Assembly (NCBI RefSeq): GCF_004360155.1
Contig: NZ_ML178723.1
Location: forward strand, 22,445 to 86,444
Origin: Paraglaciecola marina
GTDB taxonomy: Bacteria > Pseudomonadota > Gammaproteobacteria > Enterobacterales > Alteromonadaceae
Length of the DNA stretch: 64,000 bases
Direction of reading: 5' to 3'
The notes under the pieces were generated by a model. The model saw nothing but the letters and a program-made list of their open reading frames with translations. It had not been told where the DNA came from and did not search any database. The translations under genes were made by a program, and so were the position numbers. Below, piece by piece: positions 55,773 through 64,000 of the stretch. Numbering within the stretch: position 1 is the first letter of the stretch; every line of letters begins with the position of its first letter.

Positions 55773-55987
55773 GCTGTGCTCGTTTTTTTAAGCATAGTTG
55801 AGCATTTTATACGACCATGACGTTTTTCTTGAGCTTTAAAATCATTTAAGCCGCCACTTAGCAAAGTTTGTATTGTGTGTTCAAGTGATTATCCCCATCT
55901 TTGATATATTGTTTATCTAAAGCTTAAGTATTTCTTACTTAAGATGTTCGACTAAGTTTGGTTTTTAACCTTTTATATGGAGTAGTA

Positions 55988-56608
55988 ATGATTGATTATT
56001 TAGCGGTTTTTATTGTGTTTTTTGCGGTAATTGACCCTATTGGTACCTTACCTGTATTTATTGCAGTGACTGATAAATATGAGCCTAAGATAAGGCGCAG
56101 AGTTGCTTTACTTGCAACCATAGTGGCTGCTTGTGTACTGTTATTTTTTATGGGAATAGGTGAGGTTATTTTAAATGTATTATCTATACCTTTGCCTGCG
56201 TTTCAAATATCAGGGGGCATAGTTTTATTCCTATTTGCTCTTAATATGATATTTGGTGATAGTAAGCCTGAAGAAGAAATCAAATTATTAGAGAACTCTC
56301 ATAGAGAAACCGCCATTTTTCCTTTAGCCGTGCCATCAATTGCTAGCCCAGGTGCAATGTTAGCCGCAATTCTGTTAACCAAAAATGCGGTATATACTTT
56401 TTGGGAGCAAGCGCAGACTGCTTTAGTTATGCTGTCGGTTTTACTGTTAACTTATATTTTAATGTTGCTTTCTGGCGTTATCGCAAAAGTGATTGGTAGC
56501 AGTGGGGCAAGTGTTATAAGCCGAGTGATGGGGTTAATACTTTCCTCTATCGCTACCACTAATATTTTGGTTGGATTTCAGGATTATTATACGTTAATCC
56601 AATCATAG
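55988..56608 (+). CDS. MarC family integral membrane protein
   Basis: The ATG at 55988 with GGAG upstream is taken as start; an in-frame ATG ten codons earlier is less likely. The 206-residue protein has six hydrophobic helices and the family signature FFAVIDPIGTLPVF in the first helix, followed by PLAVPSIASPGAMLAAI. MarC proteins (UPF0056) are widely conserved in proteobacteria; the former link to antibiotic resistance in E. coli is no longer supported, and the function is unknown. Confidence 0.9.
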   Translation: MIDYLAVFIVFFAVIDPIGTLPVFIAVTDKYEPKIRRRVALLATIVAACVLLFFMGIGEVILNVLSIPLPAFQISGGIVLFLFALNMIFGDSKPEEEIKLLENSHRETAIFPLAVPSIASPGAMLAAILLTKNAVYTFWEQAQTALVMLSVLLLTYILMLLSGVIAKVIGSSGASVISRVMGLILSSIATTNILVGFQDYYTLIQS

Positions 56609-56627
56609 TTTGCCTTTATAAGATTAC

Positions 56628-57176
56628 CTAGTTATCTGACTTTCCTAGAAGTTTATTACGGACTTTTGGGTAACTAGCGTTTTCGTCTAACCATATTTTT
56701 AAAAAGTTTTCTCCAAACTCTTTATCAGAAACTTCGCCTATAGAGGTATCGTTTAAGAAAAACTCACTGGTTTTTTCTTGGTTTACAATTAGTAGCAGAG
56801 TATCCCCTTTATTTATATCCGGAAATAGATCGGTTAGCGCACCAAGCCATTCTTCAATTCGCTCTGCAGATACGCCTAATTTTAGCCATTCTTTTTTAGT
56901 ATGTTTTACTAAATCTTTACTGCTGATATCACGTAGGTAAGTTATTTTTAATGCCTGAGGGAATTCATCAGCTGCATATATTCCATTTTGACTGTACAAG
57001 CTTGAATTGTATATGTCCCAGAAAAAAACTGTCAGTTTTGCTTCGCCAACTTGAGTTAAATTGGTTAAAGGGTTACTTAAAGCGTGTTGTGAATAAAGTA
57101 GTATCAGAAAAGTAAGTGAGCAATAAAAACTCACAGCATGATGATTATAGCTGACTCTATATTTTAAATGGGTCAT
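56628..57176 (-). CDS. Exported chalcone-isomerase-fold protein
   Basis: This 182-residue protein has a signal peptide (SFYCSLTFLILLYSQHALS-N) and the chalcone isomerase-like fold of PF16036. Visible segments are VGEAKLTVFFWDIYNSSLYS, an F-P-Q-A-L-K-I-T-Y-L-R-D-I strand and a KGDTLLL segment. Members bind fatty acids or similar ligands rather than isomerise chalcones in most bacteria. It is convergent with marC and no operon partner is apparent. Confidence 0.8.
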   Translation of the reverse strand: MTHLKYRVSYNHHAVSFYCSLTFLILLYSQHALSNPLTNLTQVGEAKLTVFFWDIYNSSLYSQNGIYAADEFPQALKITYLRDISSKDLVKHTKKEWLKLGVSAERIEEWLGALTDLFPDINKGDTLLLIVNQEKTSEFFLNDTSIGEVSDKEFGENFLKIWLDENASYPKVRNKLLGKSDN

Positions 57177-57370
57177 TGATGCTCAGAGTAAAATAACTAA
57201 TGTATTTTAAGTACGTTTAGTTTGATGAAATAGTTTACTGGATACCGGTTTTTTAACTTGCCTGGTGATTGGAGTATTAAAGTATTTTTACGTTTGACAT
57301 GGCTTATTACAAGTTAGGTTGCTTATTGCCTAGAAGACTAGCAACTAGATACTGATTTATTTTTTCATAT

Positions 57371-57399
57371 AAAAAAACGCGCTTAATGCGCGTTTTTAT
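57371..57399. terminator. Bidirectional terminator downstream of bamD
   Basis: The ten-base stem AAAAACGCGC/GCGCGTTTTT with loop TTAAT has A and T runs on opposite sides, so it terminates in both directions. It lies about 20 bases past the bamD stop. Confidence 0.85.
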
Positions 57400-57415
57400 A
57401 ATGGTAGTTTATCAG

Positions 57416-58207
57416 TTAACTAATAAAGCTACTGTCAGGGTAATTTAACTTAAGGGTTTTCATGACATTATTCTTTAACTTATCCAATTTAAGTTGGTCA
57501 TAACATTCAACCATTATCTCTAACGCTTCACGAACGTGTTGAGTATCTGGATAATGCTCAATCACGTACTTTCCACGATTAGCCGCAGCTACATAAGCAT
57601 CACGCCGCATGTAGTAACGCGCGATGGCTATTTCGTATTTAGCTAAACGGCTTTTAATATGTAACATACGCTTCTGTGCGTCTGCGGCATATTTACTGTT
57701 TGGGAACTTTTCTATTAAACGTCTGAAATCGCTAAATGCTTGACGAGAACTACTTGGGTCTCTATCTGATCTGTCAATTCCTGCTAAGTCTTGGAATAAG
57801 TTGTTATCTACTTCCATATTAGCTAATCCACGCATATAAAAAGCGTAATCCACATCTGAATGATTGGGATTGAGTCGAGTGAAGCGATCTATGGCCGCTA
57901 ACGCTTCGTCAATTCGTCCCGTTTTGTAATATCCGTATATCAAATCTAGTTGTACTTGATGAGATAGTGGCCCAAATGGAAAGCGTGAATCTAAGGCTTT
58001 AAGGGTTTCTGTTGCTGCATTAAAGTTGCCCAAGATCATTTTTTCTTTTGCTTCTTGATACAAACTTTGTGCACTTCGATTTTTAAGTACCAAATCGATG
58101 TCTTCGTCTTCTGGCACTGAAGAACAGGCCACCAACATCATTAAGGTACTAGTTATTAATATATTTCTTACATTGACTTTACTGATCATATTGCTCTTTT
58201 TGCTCAT
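57416..58207 (-). CDS. bamD: Outer membrane protein assembly factor BamD
   Basis: BamD is the essential lipoprotein of the Bam complex, tethered to the outer membrane's inner face. The signal peptide ends with lipobox LVAC (Cys28). About five TPR-like helical pairs follow, with QSLYQEAKEKMILGNFNAA, KALDSRFPFGPLSHQVQL and NHSDVDYAFYMRGLAN, then DRDPSSSRQAFSDFRRLIEKFPNSKYA. Its 263 residues are slightly more than E. coli BamD. It is divergent from rluD, the usual arrangement in gammaproteobacteria. Confidence 0.96.
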   Translation of the reverse strand: MSKKSNMISKVNVRNILITSTLMMLVACSSVPEDEDIDLVLKNRSAQSLYQEAKEKMILGNFNAATETLKALDSRFPFGPLSHQVQLDLIYGYYKTGRIDEALAAIDRFTRLNPNHSDVDYAFYMRGLANMEVDNNLFQDLAGIDRSDRDPSSSRQAFSDFRRLIEKFPNSKYAADAQKRMLHIKSRLAKYEIAIARYYMRRDAYVAAANRGKYVIEHYPDTQHVREALEIMVECYDQLKLDKLKNNVMKTLKLNYPDSSFIS

Positions 58208-58361
58208 ATTTGACTATTCGATTGGTGATGTTTGATTCATTGAGGACAAAAATCCGTTAGAATAGTAGTTTACCTAATCGATAACTGCAGCGCATTCTAC
58301 CCCACCAAATTGGGCTATGCACACATAAATCGTTACGAAACACTTTCAGGATGTTTAATGC

Positions 58362-59345
58362 ATGTCTACCTCACATGAAAAAATACAACTTCAGGCCCAA
58401 GTGCCTGATAATTTATTTGGTAAACGCTTAGATCAAGCTTTGGCCGAAATGTTCCCCGATTATTCAAGATCTCGTATAAAAGAATGGATTTTGGGTGATA
58501 AAGTCACCGTAGATGGTGAAATCTCTAATAAACCAAGAGAAAAGTTGGTTGGCGAAGAGCAAATAGAGATTGATGTAGAGCTTGAAGTACAAGTTCAACA
58601 TCTTGCTCAGCCTATCGATTTGAATATAGTTTATGAAGATGATGATATTTTAGTTATTAATAAACCCACAGATCTAGTTGTACATCCTGGTGCTGGAAAT
58701 TCCGATGGTACAATTTTAAATGCCTTGTTAAGCCATGTTCCCGGAATTGAGAATGTGCCAAGGGCTGGAATTGTGCATCGCTTAGACAAAGATACAACAG
58801 GTTTAATGGTGGTGGCTAAAACTATCCCTGCACAAACTCATTTAGTGGAGCAACTGCAAGCGCGAGAAATCAGCCGAGAATATGAAGCTGTTGTGATTGG
58901 TACTATGGTGGCCGGCGGAACTATTGATGAACCAATTGGTAGGCATCCAACTAAACGTACCAATATGGCAGTACGAGAGTCTGGTAAACCTGCCATGACA
59001 CATTATCGAGTTAAAGAGAAGTTCAGAGCGCATACTTATCTTAGATTAAAGTTAGAATCTGGTAGAACTCACCAAATACGAGTGCATATGTCCCACCTAA
59101 GATACCCATTGGTTGGTGACCAAGCTTATGGCGGCCGTCCTAGACCACCTAAAGCGTGTGACCAAAAAATGGTGGATATGTTAAGAGGCTTTAGACGCCA
59201 AGCTCTGCATGCTGTGCAATTAGAGTTAACTCACCCAATTACAGGTGAGTGGATGTCGTGGAAAGCTCCTTTACCCGATGATTTCGTTGACTTGTTACAA
59301 GTATTGCGTGAGGACAAGGCTGAACATGGAAGTGGAGAAGTTTAA
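58362..59345 (+). CDS. rluD: 23S rRNA pseudouridine(1911/1915/1917) synthase RluD
   Basis: RluD makes pseudouridines in helix 69 of 23S rRNA. The N-terminal S4 RNA-binding domain (FGKRLDQALAEMFPDYSRSR) is followed by the RluA-type catalytic domain with GIVHRLDKDTTGLMVVAKT, where the Asp after HRL is the nucleophile, and RTHQIRVHMSHLRYPLVGD. Its 327 residues are normal. It is followed by pgeF after two bases, so the genes are coupled. Confidence 0.97.
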   Translation: MSTSHEKIQLQAQVPDNLFGKRLDQALAEMFPDYSRSRIKEWILGDKVTVDGEISNKPREKLVGEEQIEIDVELEVQVQHLAQPIDLNIVYEDDDILVINKPTDLVVHPGAGNSDGTILNALLSHVPGIENVPRAGIVHRLDKDTTGLMVVAKTIPAQTHLVEQLQAREISREYEAVVIGTMVAGGTIDEPIGRHPTKRTNMAVRESGKPAMTHYRVKEKFRAHTYLRLKLESGRTHQIRVHMSHLRYPLVGDQAYGGRPRPPKACDQKMVDMLRGFRRQALHAVQLELTHPITGEWMSWKAPLPDDFVDLLQVLREDKAEHGSGEV

Positions 59346-59347
59346 GT

Positions 59348-60100
59348 TTGTCTCTGCCTTTATTTATTTATCCTGATTGGCCTGCGCCTAAAAATATAAA
59401 GGCGTACGTTAGTACTAGAATAGGAGGGTTTAGCCAACCTCCTTTCAATAGTCTGAACGTGGCGAAACATGTTAATGATGATGAGTTAATCGTAGATAAA
59501 AATCGTGATTTGCTACCAAATCACGAAAACATAACTTGGTTGATTCAAACTCACAGTACAAATTGTGTCAATTTAGATCTTCCCCAGCCAACAAATATAG
59601 AAGCTGATGCCAGTTTTAGCCGTAACAAAAATCAAGTATGTGGGGTAATGACTGCAGATTGTTTACCTCTTTTGTTATGTGATATCAAAGGAGAGGTTGT
59701 AGCTGCGGTACATGCAGGTTGGCGAGGTTTAGCGGCTGGCATTATTGAAAATTCTATCGCTGCGATGAAGGTTAACCCTGCAGATATCATGGCATGGTTA
59801 GGCCCTGCTATAAGCCAAGGTAACTTTGAAGTAGGTGAGGACGTTAAAGAAGCTTTTCTTCAATATCCCCAAGCATTTATATCAAGCCATGCTAGTGGTA
59901 AATATTTGTTAGATTTATATCTGATAGCAAAACAAAAGCTCGCCAACTATGGCATAGATAAAGTGTACGGTGGGAATTTTTGTACATATAGACAAAGTGA
60001 CTTGTTTTTTTCCCACCGCCGTGCGACTCATGAACTTGATAGTACTGATAAAATGCCTGTCACTACAGGAAGAATGGTCAGTGCGGTTTATATTGAATAA
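59348..60100 (+). CDS. pgeF: Purine nucleoside phosphorylase YfiH/PgeF family (formerly polyphenol oxidase)
   Basis: This 250-residue YfiH/DUF152 family (LACC1-like) enzyme, starting at TTG two bases after rluD, has the catalytic metal cluster TADCLPLLLCD, VAAVHAGWRGLAAGII and SHRRATHE. The family cleaves purine nucleosides with phosphate; in E. coli YfiH also edits peptidoglycan precursors with wrong residues (hence pgeF). The rluD-yfiH-clpB order is conserved with E. coli. Confidence 0.93.
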   Translation: MSLPLFIYPDWPAPKNIKAYVSTRIGGFSQPPFNSLNVAKHVNDDELIVDKNRDLLPNHENITWLIQTHSTNCVNLDLPQPTNIEADASFSRNKNQVCGVMTADCLPLLLCDIKGEVVAAVHAGWRGLAAGIIENSIAAMKVNPADIMAWLGPAISQGNFEVGEDVKEAFLQYPQAFISSHASGKYLLDLYLIAKQKLANYGIDKVYGGNFCTYRQSDLFFSHRRATHELDSTDKMPVTTGRMVSAVYIE

Positions 60101-60179
60101 CTATTATTTTCCGGTGTATTTAGTGAATTGATCTACATCAAATTTTAATTAATCAGTATAGCCAAATTATCGAACACCA

Positions 60180-60208
60180 CTTGATTAGCCAATAAATTGT
60201 ACCCATTA
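60180..60208 (+). promoter_or_regulatory. Candidate sigma-32 (heat-shock) promoter of clpB
   Basis: CTTGATT (consensus CTTGAAA), 15 bases, then CCCATTA (consensus CCCCATNT) lie 35 bases before the clpB start. Spacing agrees with RpoH promoters. Seen by eye only. Confidence 0.55.
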
Positions 60209-60242
60209 ATACTTCATGTAAAGTAGAGGTGGAGTACCTTTT

Positions 60243-62813
60243 ATGCAATTAGATAGTTTTACAAGTAAATTCCAAGCGGCACTTTCTGAAGCACAATCTT
60301 TAGCTCTCGGTCGCGACCATCAATATATTGAACCTGTGCATTTAATGACATCATTGTTAAATCAGCAAGGAGGTTCTGTTCGTCCATTACTTGATCAAGC
60401 AGGTATGAATGTTAATAGCTTACGTTCAGCATTAGCAGAAGCGGTTGAAAGGTTACCGAGAGTTCAAGGCTCCGGGGGGGACGTACAACTGAGTAAAAGT
60501 AGTGTCATTCTCTTAAATTTAAGTGACAAAATTTCTCAAAAAAGAAAAGACGAATATATTACTTCTGAAGTGTTTGTTTTAGCGGCTTTACAAGATAAAG
60601 GTGCCTTAGGAGAAATTTTAAAACAATCTGGTGCTAATGAAAAAAGTATTGAAGAAAGTATTGAAAAGATACGTGGCGGCCAAAAAGTGACAGACCCCAA
60701 TGCGGAGGATGTGCGCCAGGCCTTAGAAAAATTTACAACTGATTTAACTGAACGAGCAGAGCAGGGCAAGCTTGATCCGGTTATAGGTCGGGATGATGAA
60801 ATACGCCGTACGATTCAAGTTTTACAGCGCCGAACAAAAAATAATCCGGTTCTAATTGGTGAGCCGGGTGTGGGTAAAACAGCCATTGCTGAAGGTCTAG
60901 CTCAACGGATTATTAATGGTGAAGTGCCTGAAGGTTTAAAAAACAAACGTGTATTGTCTCTGGATATGGGATCCTTAATAGCGGGGGCAAAATTTCGCGG
61001 TGAGTTTGAAGAACGTTTAAAGGCTGTATTGAGTGAATTAAGTAAAGAAGAAGGCCGAGTGATCCTCTTTATCGATGAGCTTCATACTATGGTTGGAGCT
61101 GGTAAAGGTGAAGGTGCCATGGATGCAGGGAACATGCTTAAACCAGCGTTGGCAAGAGGAGAGTTACATTGTGTTGGTGCCACTACATTAAATGAGTATC
61201 GTCAATTTATAGAAAAAGACGCGGCATTAGAGCGCAGGTTTCAAAAAGTATTAGTAGATGAACCTAGTGTGGAAGATACAATTGCTATACTTAGAGGTCT
61301 AAAAGAGCGCTATGAATTGCACCACTCTGTGGAAATTACCGATCCAGCGATTGTAGCAGCGGCAACTTTGTCACATCGTTATATTAGTGACAGGCAACTG
61401 CCAGATAAAGCCATCGATTTGATTGATGAAGCCGCTTCTAGTATCCGATTGCAAATGGACTCTAAGCCCGAAGATATGGATAAGTTAGAACGGCGAATTA
61501 TTCAACTCAAACTCGAAGAGCAAGCCTTAGCAAAAGAGAAAGATGAAGTAAGTCACAAACGATTAGAGCTCATCGAATTAGAACGAGAGCAAGCAGAGTA
61601 CAAGTTTTCAGAGTTTGAAAAAGTATGGCTTACTGAAAAGCAAGCGGTTCAAGGAACCCAAAATATTCGTTCTGAATTAGAACAAGCAAAATTAGATCTA
61701 GAGATTGCCAGAAGAGCCTCAGACTTAAGCCGTATGTCTGAATTACAATATGGCAGAATTCCAGAATTAGAAGCAAAGTTGGAGTTGGCTACTGAGTCAG
61801 AAACAGAAGAGACTACCTTACTTAAAAATAAGGTTTCTGATAATGAAATTGCAGACGTTTTATCTCGCTGGACCGGCATACCAGTCTCAAAAATGTTGGA
61901 AGGTGAAAAAGCTAAACTCTTATCCATGGAAGATGCACTTAAAGAAAGTGTGGTTGGGCAACAAGAAGCGGTTGAGGCTGTATCAAATGCAATTAGACGT
62001 TCTAGAGCTGGGCTGTCAGACCCCAATAAACCCATAGGGTCATTTTTGTTTTTGGGACCAACTGGCGTGGGTAAAACTGAACTTTGTAAAACTTTAGCTG
62101 GGTTTTTATTTGATACCCAAGATGCCATGGTGCGCATTGATATGTCGGAATTTATGGAAAAACACTCTGTATCTCGTTTGGTTGGTGCACCTCCTGGTTA
62201 TGTAGGTTATGAAGAAGGCGGTTATTTAACAGAGGCGGTGCGACGTAAACCCTACTCAGTCATTTTATTAGACGAAGTAGAAAAAGCACATCCTGATGTT
62301 TTTAATATTTTACTGCAGGTTTTAGATGATGGCCGTTTGACGGATGGACAGGGCAGAACTGTCGATTTTAAGAATACCGTAATTATTATGACCTCTAATT
62401 TGGGCTCAGATATCATTCAGGAAGTCAGCGCTGAGAAAAACTACCAGCAGATGAAGGACTTGGTAATGGGGGTCGTTGGTGAGCATTTTAGACCAGAATT
62501 TATAAACAGAGTAGATGATACTGTAGTATTCCATCCGCTAGGTTTAGAGCAGATAAAGTCTATTGCTAAGATCCAACTTCGGGCACTTAGAGATCGCTTA
62601 GCCGACAAAGGTTATAAACTAGAGCTTAGCTTATCTGCACTCGATAAATTAGCTGAAGCCGGGTTTGATCCCGTGTTTGGAGCTAGACCATTAAAAAGAG
62701 CGATTCAGCTTGAAATTGAAAACCCATTAGCTCAGAAAATATTAGCTGGAGACTTGGGCCGTGATGGCATTGTTAAAGTTGATTGCGAAGGAGAAAAGTT
62801 AATTATTAGTTAG
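60243..62813 (+). CDS. clpB: ATP-dependent disaggregase ClpB
   Basis: ClpB is a hexameric AAA+ machine that works with DnaK to solubilise aggregates after heat shock. Its 856 residues contain the N-terminal Clp_N repeats (~5-145) and NBD1 with Walker [10 protein letters not shown] near residue 206. A coiled-coil M domain (~400-520; rich in E, K, Q, L) and NBD2 with GPTGVGKTE near residue 605 follow, then a C-terminal D2-small domain. No ClpP-binding loop is expected. A heat-shock-type promoter precedes it. Confidence 0.98.
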   Translation: MQLDSFTSKFQAALSEAQSLALGRDHQYIEPVHLMTSLLNQQGGSVRPLLDQAGMNVNSLRSALAEAVERLPRVQGSGGDVQLSKSSVILLNLSDKISQKRKDEYITSEVFVLAALQDKGALGEILKQSGANEKSIEESIEKIRGGQKVTDPNAEDVRQALEKFTTDLTERAEQGKLDPVIGRDDEIRRTIQVLQRRTKNNPVLIGEPGVGKTAIAEGLAQRIINGEVPEGLKNKRVLSLDMGSLIAGAKFRGEFEERLKAVLSELSKEEGRVILFIDELHTMVGAGKGEGAMDAGNMLKPALARGELHCVGATTLNEYRQFIEKDAALERRFQKVLVDEPSVEDTIAILRGLKERYELHHSVEITDPAIVAAATLSHRYISDRQLPDKAIDLIDEAASSIRLQMDSKPEDMDKLERRIIQLKLEEQALAKEKDEVSHKRLELIELEREQAEYKFSEFEKVWLTEKQAVQGTQNIRSELEQAKLDLEIARRASDLSRMSELQYGRIPELEAKLELATESETEETTLLKNKVSDNEIADVLSRWTGIPVSKMLEGEKAKLLSMEDALKESVVGQQEAVEAVSNAIRRSRAGLSDPNKPIGSFLFLGPTGVGKTELCKTLAGFLFDTQDAMVRIDMSEFMEKHSVSRLVGAPPGYVGYEEGGYLTEAVRRKPYSVILLDEVEKAHPDVFNILLQVLDDGRLTDGQGRTVDFKNTVIIMTSNLGSDIIQEVSAEKNYQQMKDLVMGVVGEHFRPEFINRVDDTVVFHPLGLEQIKSIAKIQLRALRDRLADKGYKLELSLSALDKLAEAGFDPVFGARPLKRAIQLEIENPLAQKILAGDLGRDGIVKVDCEGEKLIIS

Positions 62814-62847
62814 CATTTCCTTTTATTAATTGGTTATTCTTGAACTC

Positions 62848-62878
62848 AAGGTCAGTATTATACTGGCCTTTCTTTATT
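62848..62878 (+). terminator. Rho-independent terminator of clpB
   Basis: A stem AAGGTCAG/CTGGCCTT with one G-U pair and a seven-base loop is followed by TCTTTATT. It lies about 35 bases after the clpB stop. Confidence 0.7.
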
Positions 62879-62993
62879 AAAAGGGATTCGTAGGTTTTAG
62901 CTTGTAGACAATGAGCTGTATACTAGGGTGCGGTAAACGCGATAAACTAAAATATTATATAATTTGTAACCATATAAGGGTGAGACAAAAACA

Positions 62994-63782
62994 ATGCCAG
63001 ATCAAAAGCGTAGAGGTATATACCTTTTACCTAATCTGCTAACAACTGCAGGGCTATTTTCAGGTTTCTTTGCAGTGGTATCTTCAATGAATGGTCGCTT
63101 TGAAGCGGCGGCAGTAGCAATTTTTGTAGCCATGATATTTGATGGGCTAGATGGACGAGTGGCTCGAATTACCAATACTCAGAGTGAGTTCGGAGCTGAA
63201 TACGACTCTATGGCTGATATGGTTTCTTTTGGTGTTGCTCCTGCTTTGGTTGCCTATAACTGGGGGTTATCAGGCTTAGGCAAGATAGGATGGCTGGCTG
63301 CATTTATTTATGTTGCAGGTGCAGCTCTTAGATTAGCTCGGTTTAATACTCAAATCGGTATTGCAGATAGCCGTTTCTTTCAAGGGCTAGCAAGTCCTGC
63401 TGCGGCTGCCCTAGTTGCTGGACTTATATGGGTTGGTGTTGAGTATGATATTAATGGCCAAGACTACGGAGTTATAGTTGCTTTGGTAACAGGCCTGTCT
63501 GGGTTGTTAATGGTAAGCAATTTCAAATATAATTCTTTTAAAGATATAAATTTGCACGGTAAGGTTCCGTTTGTTGTGCTTCTACTCATATTGTTGGTCT
63601 TTGTCGTGGTTGCAACAGAGCCCGCTTTAGTACTATTTATAGTATTTCTTTTATATGCGCTAGCTGGACCTATTAATACATTTAGAATGGTAGACAAGGT
63701 TAGATTAGAAGATGTTGTGGGTGACACAGAAGAAACTGATGTAGATTGTGACCAGAAAGATAATACTGATAAGCCCGATTAG
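62994..63782 (+). CDS. pssA: CDP-diacylglycerol-serine O-phosphatidyltransferase, type II
   Basis: PssA makes phosphatidylserine, the precursor of phosphatidylethanolamine. The 262-residue protein has about eight membrane helices and the CDP-alcohol phosphatidyltransferase motif DG-x2-AR-x8-G-x3-D-x3-D in GRVARITNTQSEFGAEYDSMAD. This is the membrane-embedded type found in Bacillus and many marine bacteria, not the PLD-like E. coli type. An acidic C-terminal tail of about 25 residues (DVDCDQKDNTDKPD) is not part of the catalytic fold. A terminator follows. Confidence 0.94.
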   Translation: MPDQKRRGIYLLPNLLTTAGLFSGFFAVVSSMNGRFEAAAVAIFVAMIFDGLDGRVARITNTQSEFGAEYDSMADMVSFGVAPALVAYNWGLSGLGKIGWLAAFIYVAGAALRLARFNTQIGIADSRFFQGLASPAAAALVAGLIWVGVEYDINGQDYGVIVALVTGLSGLLMVSNFKYNSFKDINLHGKVPFVVLLLILLVFVVVATEPALVLFIVFLLYALAGPINTFRMVDKVRLEDVVGDTEETDVDCDQKDNTDKPD

Positions 63783-63835
63783 CTTTCTATACCTTGATAA
63801 GGTTATATGCCTAAAGGCAAAGGTTTAAAATACTA

Positions 63836-63865
63836 AGCACTCATATTTTATGAGTGCTTTTTTTT
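63836..63865 (+). terminator. Rho-independent terminator of pssA
   Basis: Stem AGCACTCAT/ATGAGTGCT with a five-base loop is followed by a run of seven T. It ends the pssA unit before the strong promoter at the window edge. Confidence 0.9.
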
Positions 63866-63946
63866 GTCATTTGCACTGTAATTACAACTTAAGTCATACA
63901 TGTCGAGTGAAAAGTAAGCAGTTGGAATAAAAAATGAAATAAAGTG

Positions 63947-63974
63947 TTGCATAGGAATTTGTTCTCTCTATAAT
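63947..63974 (+). promoter_or_regulatory. Strong stringent-type promoter, probably for an rRNA operon
   Basis: TTGCAT and a perfect TATAAT are separated by 16 bases. An A-rich UP-like tract precedes the -35 and a GCGCCCTCGC discriminator follows the -10. This combination is typical of rRNA/tRNA promoters under ppGpp control. The transcript starts near the window end, so its gene is not seen. Confidence 0.75.
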
Positions 63975-64000
63975 GCGCCCTCGCTTCGGGGAGTCAGCCA

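Noticed and set aside
61649..62137. 162-codon frame on the minus strand inside clpB
   Set aside because: It is antisense to the conserved ClpB sequence, has no start context, and its composition mirrors ClpB codon bias.

Overview
The window is a chromosome segment from a gammaproteobacterium, most likely a marine member of the Alteromonadales (Alteromonadaceae/Glaciecola-like). The grounds are moderately low GC, two large TonB-dependent receptors, an Alteromonadales-style glyA/nrdR/ribD/ribE/ribBA/ribH/nusB/thiL/pgpA block, TamA/TamB, EttA, BamD and a type II PssA. Genus assignment is inference from gene content, not from an alignment.

Layout. 1-7 kb: the end of a LolA-like/outer-membrane-barrel pair, a decayed cyclic-di-GMP type gene (MHYT-like and HD-GYP remnants), the glutathione-dependent formaldehyde pathway (frmA-fghA), two unknown envelope proteins, and a lactonase-like amidohydrolase with an SDR dehydrogenase. 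7-14 kb: tamA-tamB (outer membrane protein translocation), an AEC carrier and a DUF2721 protein. 14-20.5 kb: an iron/siderophore unit with a periplasmic Fes-like esterase divergent from a TonB-dependent receptor, Fur-box-like sequences between them, then two small membrane proteins and a PepSY reductase-like protein. 20.5-31.3 kb: rimO, two small genes, a soluble GAF-PAS hybrid histidine kinase, a second TonB-dependent receptor, an NhaC antiporter and ettA. 31.4-46 kb: housekeeping metabolism, with a MocA-type oxidoreductase, glyA, an Lrp regulator divergent from lysA, nrdR, riboflavin biosynthesis (including a RibBA whose GTP cyclohydrolase II half has lost its catalytic residues), nusB-thiL-pgpA, an exported isoaspartyl peptidase, and an Lrp regulator divergent from leuA.

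46-55.8 kb is the accessory region. It holds an integron-type gene cassette with a complete attC site, a second cassette with only the 5' part of its attC, a heavily decayed esterase pseudogene, a small secreted protein with a twin CX10C cysteine pattern, a hybrid histidine kinase paired with a Tat-exported ABC-type binding protein but no transporter, an SGNH hydrolase, a second esterase gene broken at a T8 run, and a single-domain DEDDy exonuclease. No integrase is visible. This is the most unusual part of the window.

55.9-64 kb returns to conserved chromosome: marC, a chalcone-isomerase-fold protein, bamD, rluD, pgeF (yfiH), clpB with a heat-shock-type promoter, pssA, and finally a strong stringent-type promoter at the window edge. 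From memory, E. coli has rRNA operon rrnG next to the bamD-rluD-yfiH-clpB block, so this promoter probably drives an rRNA operon just beyond the end.
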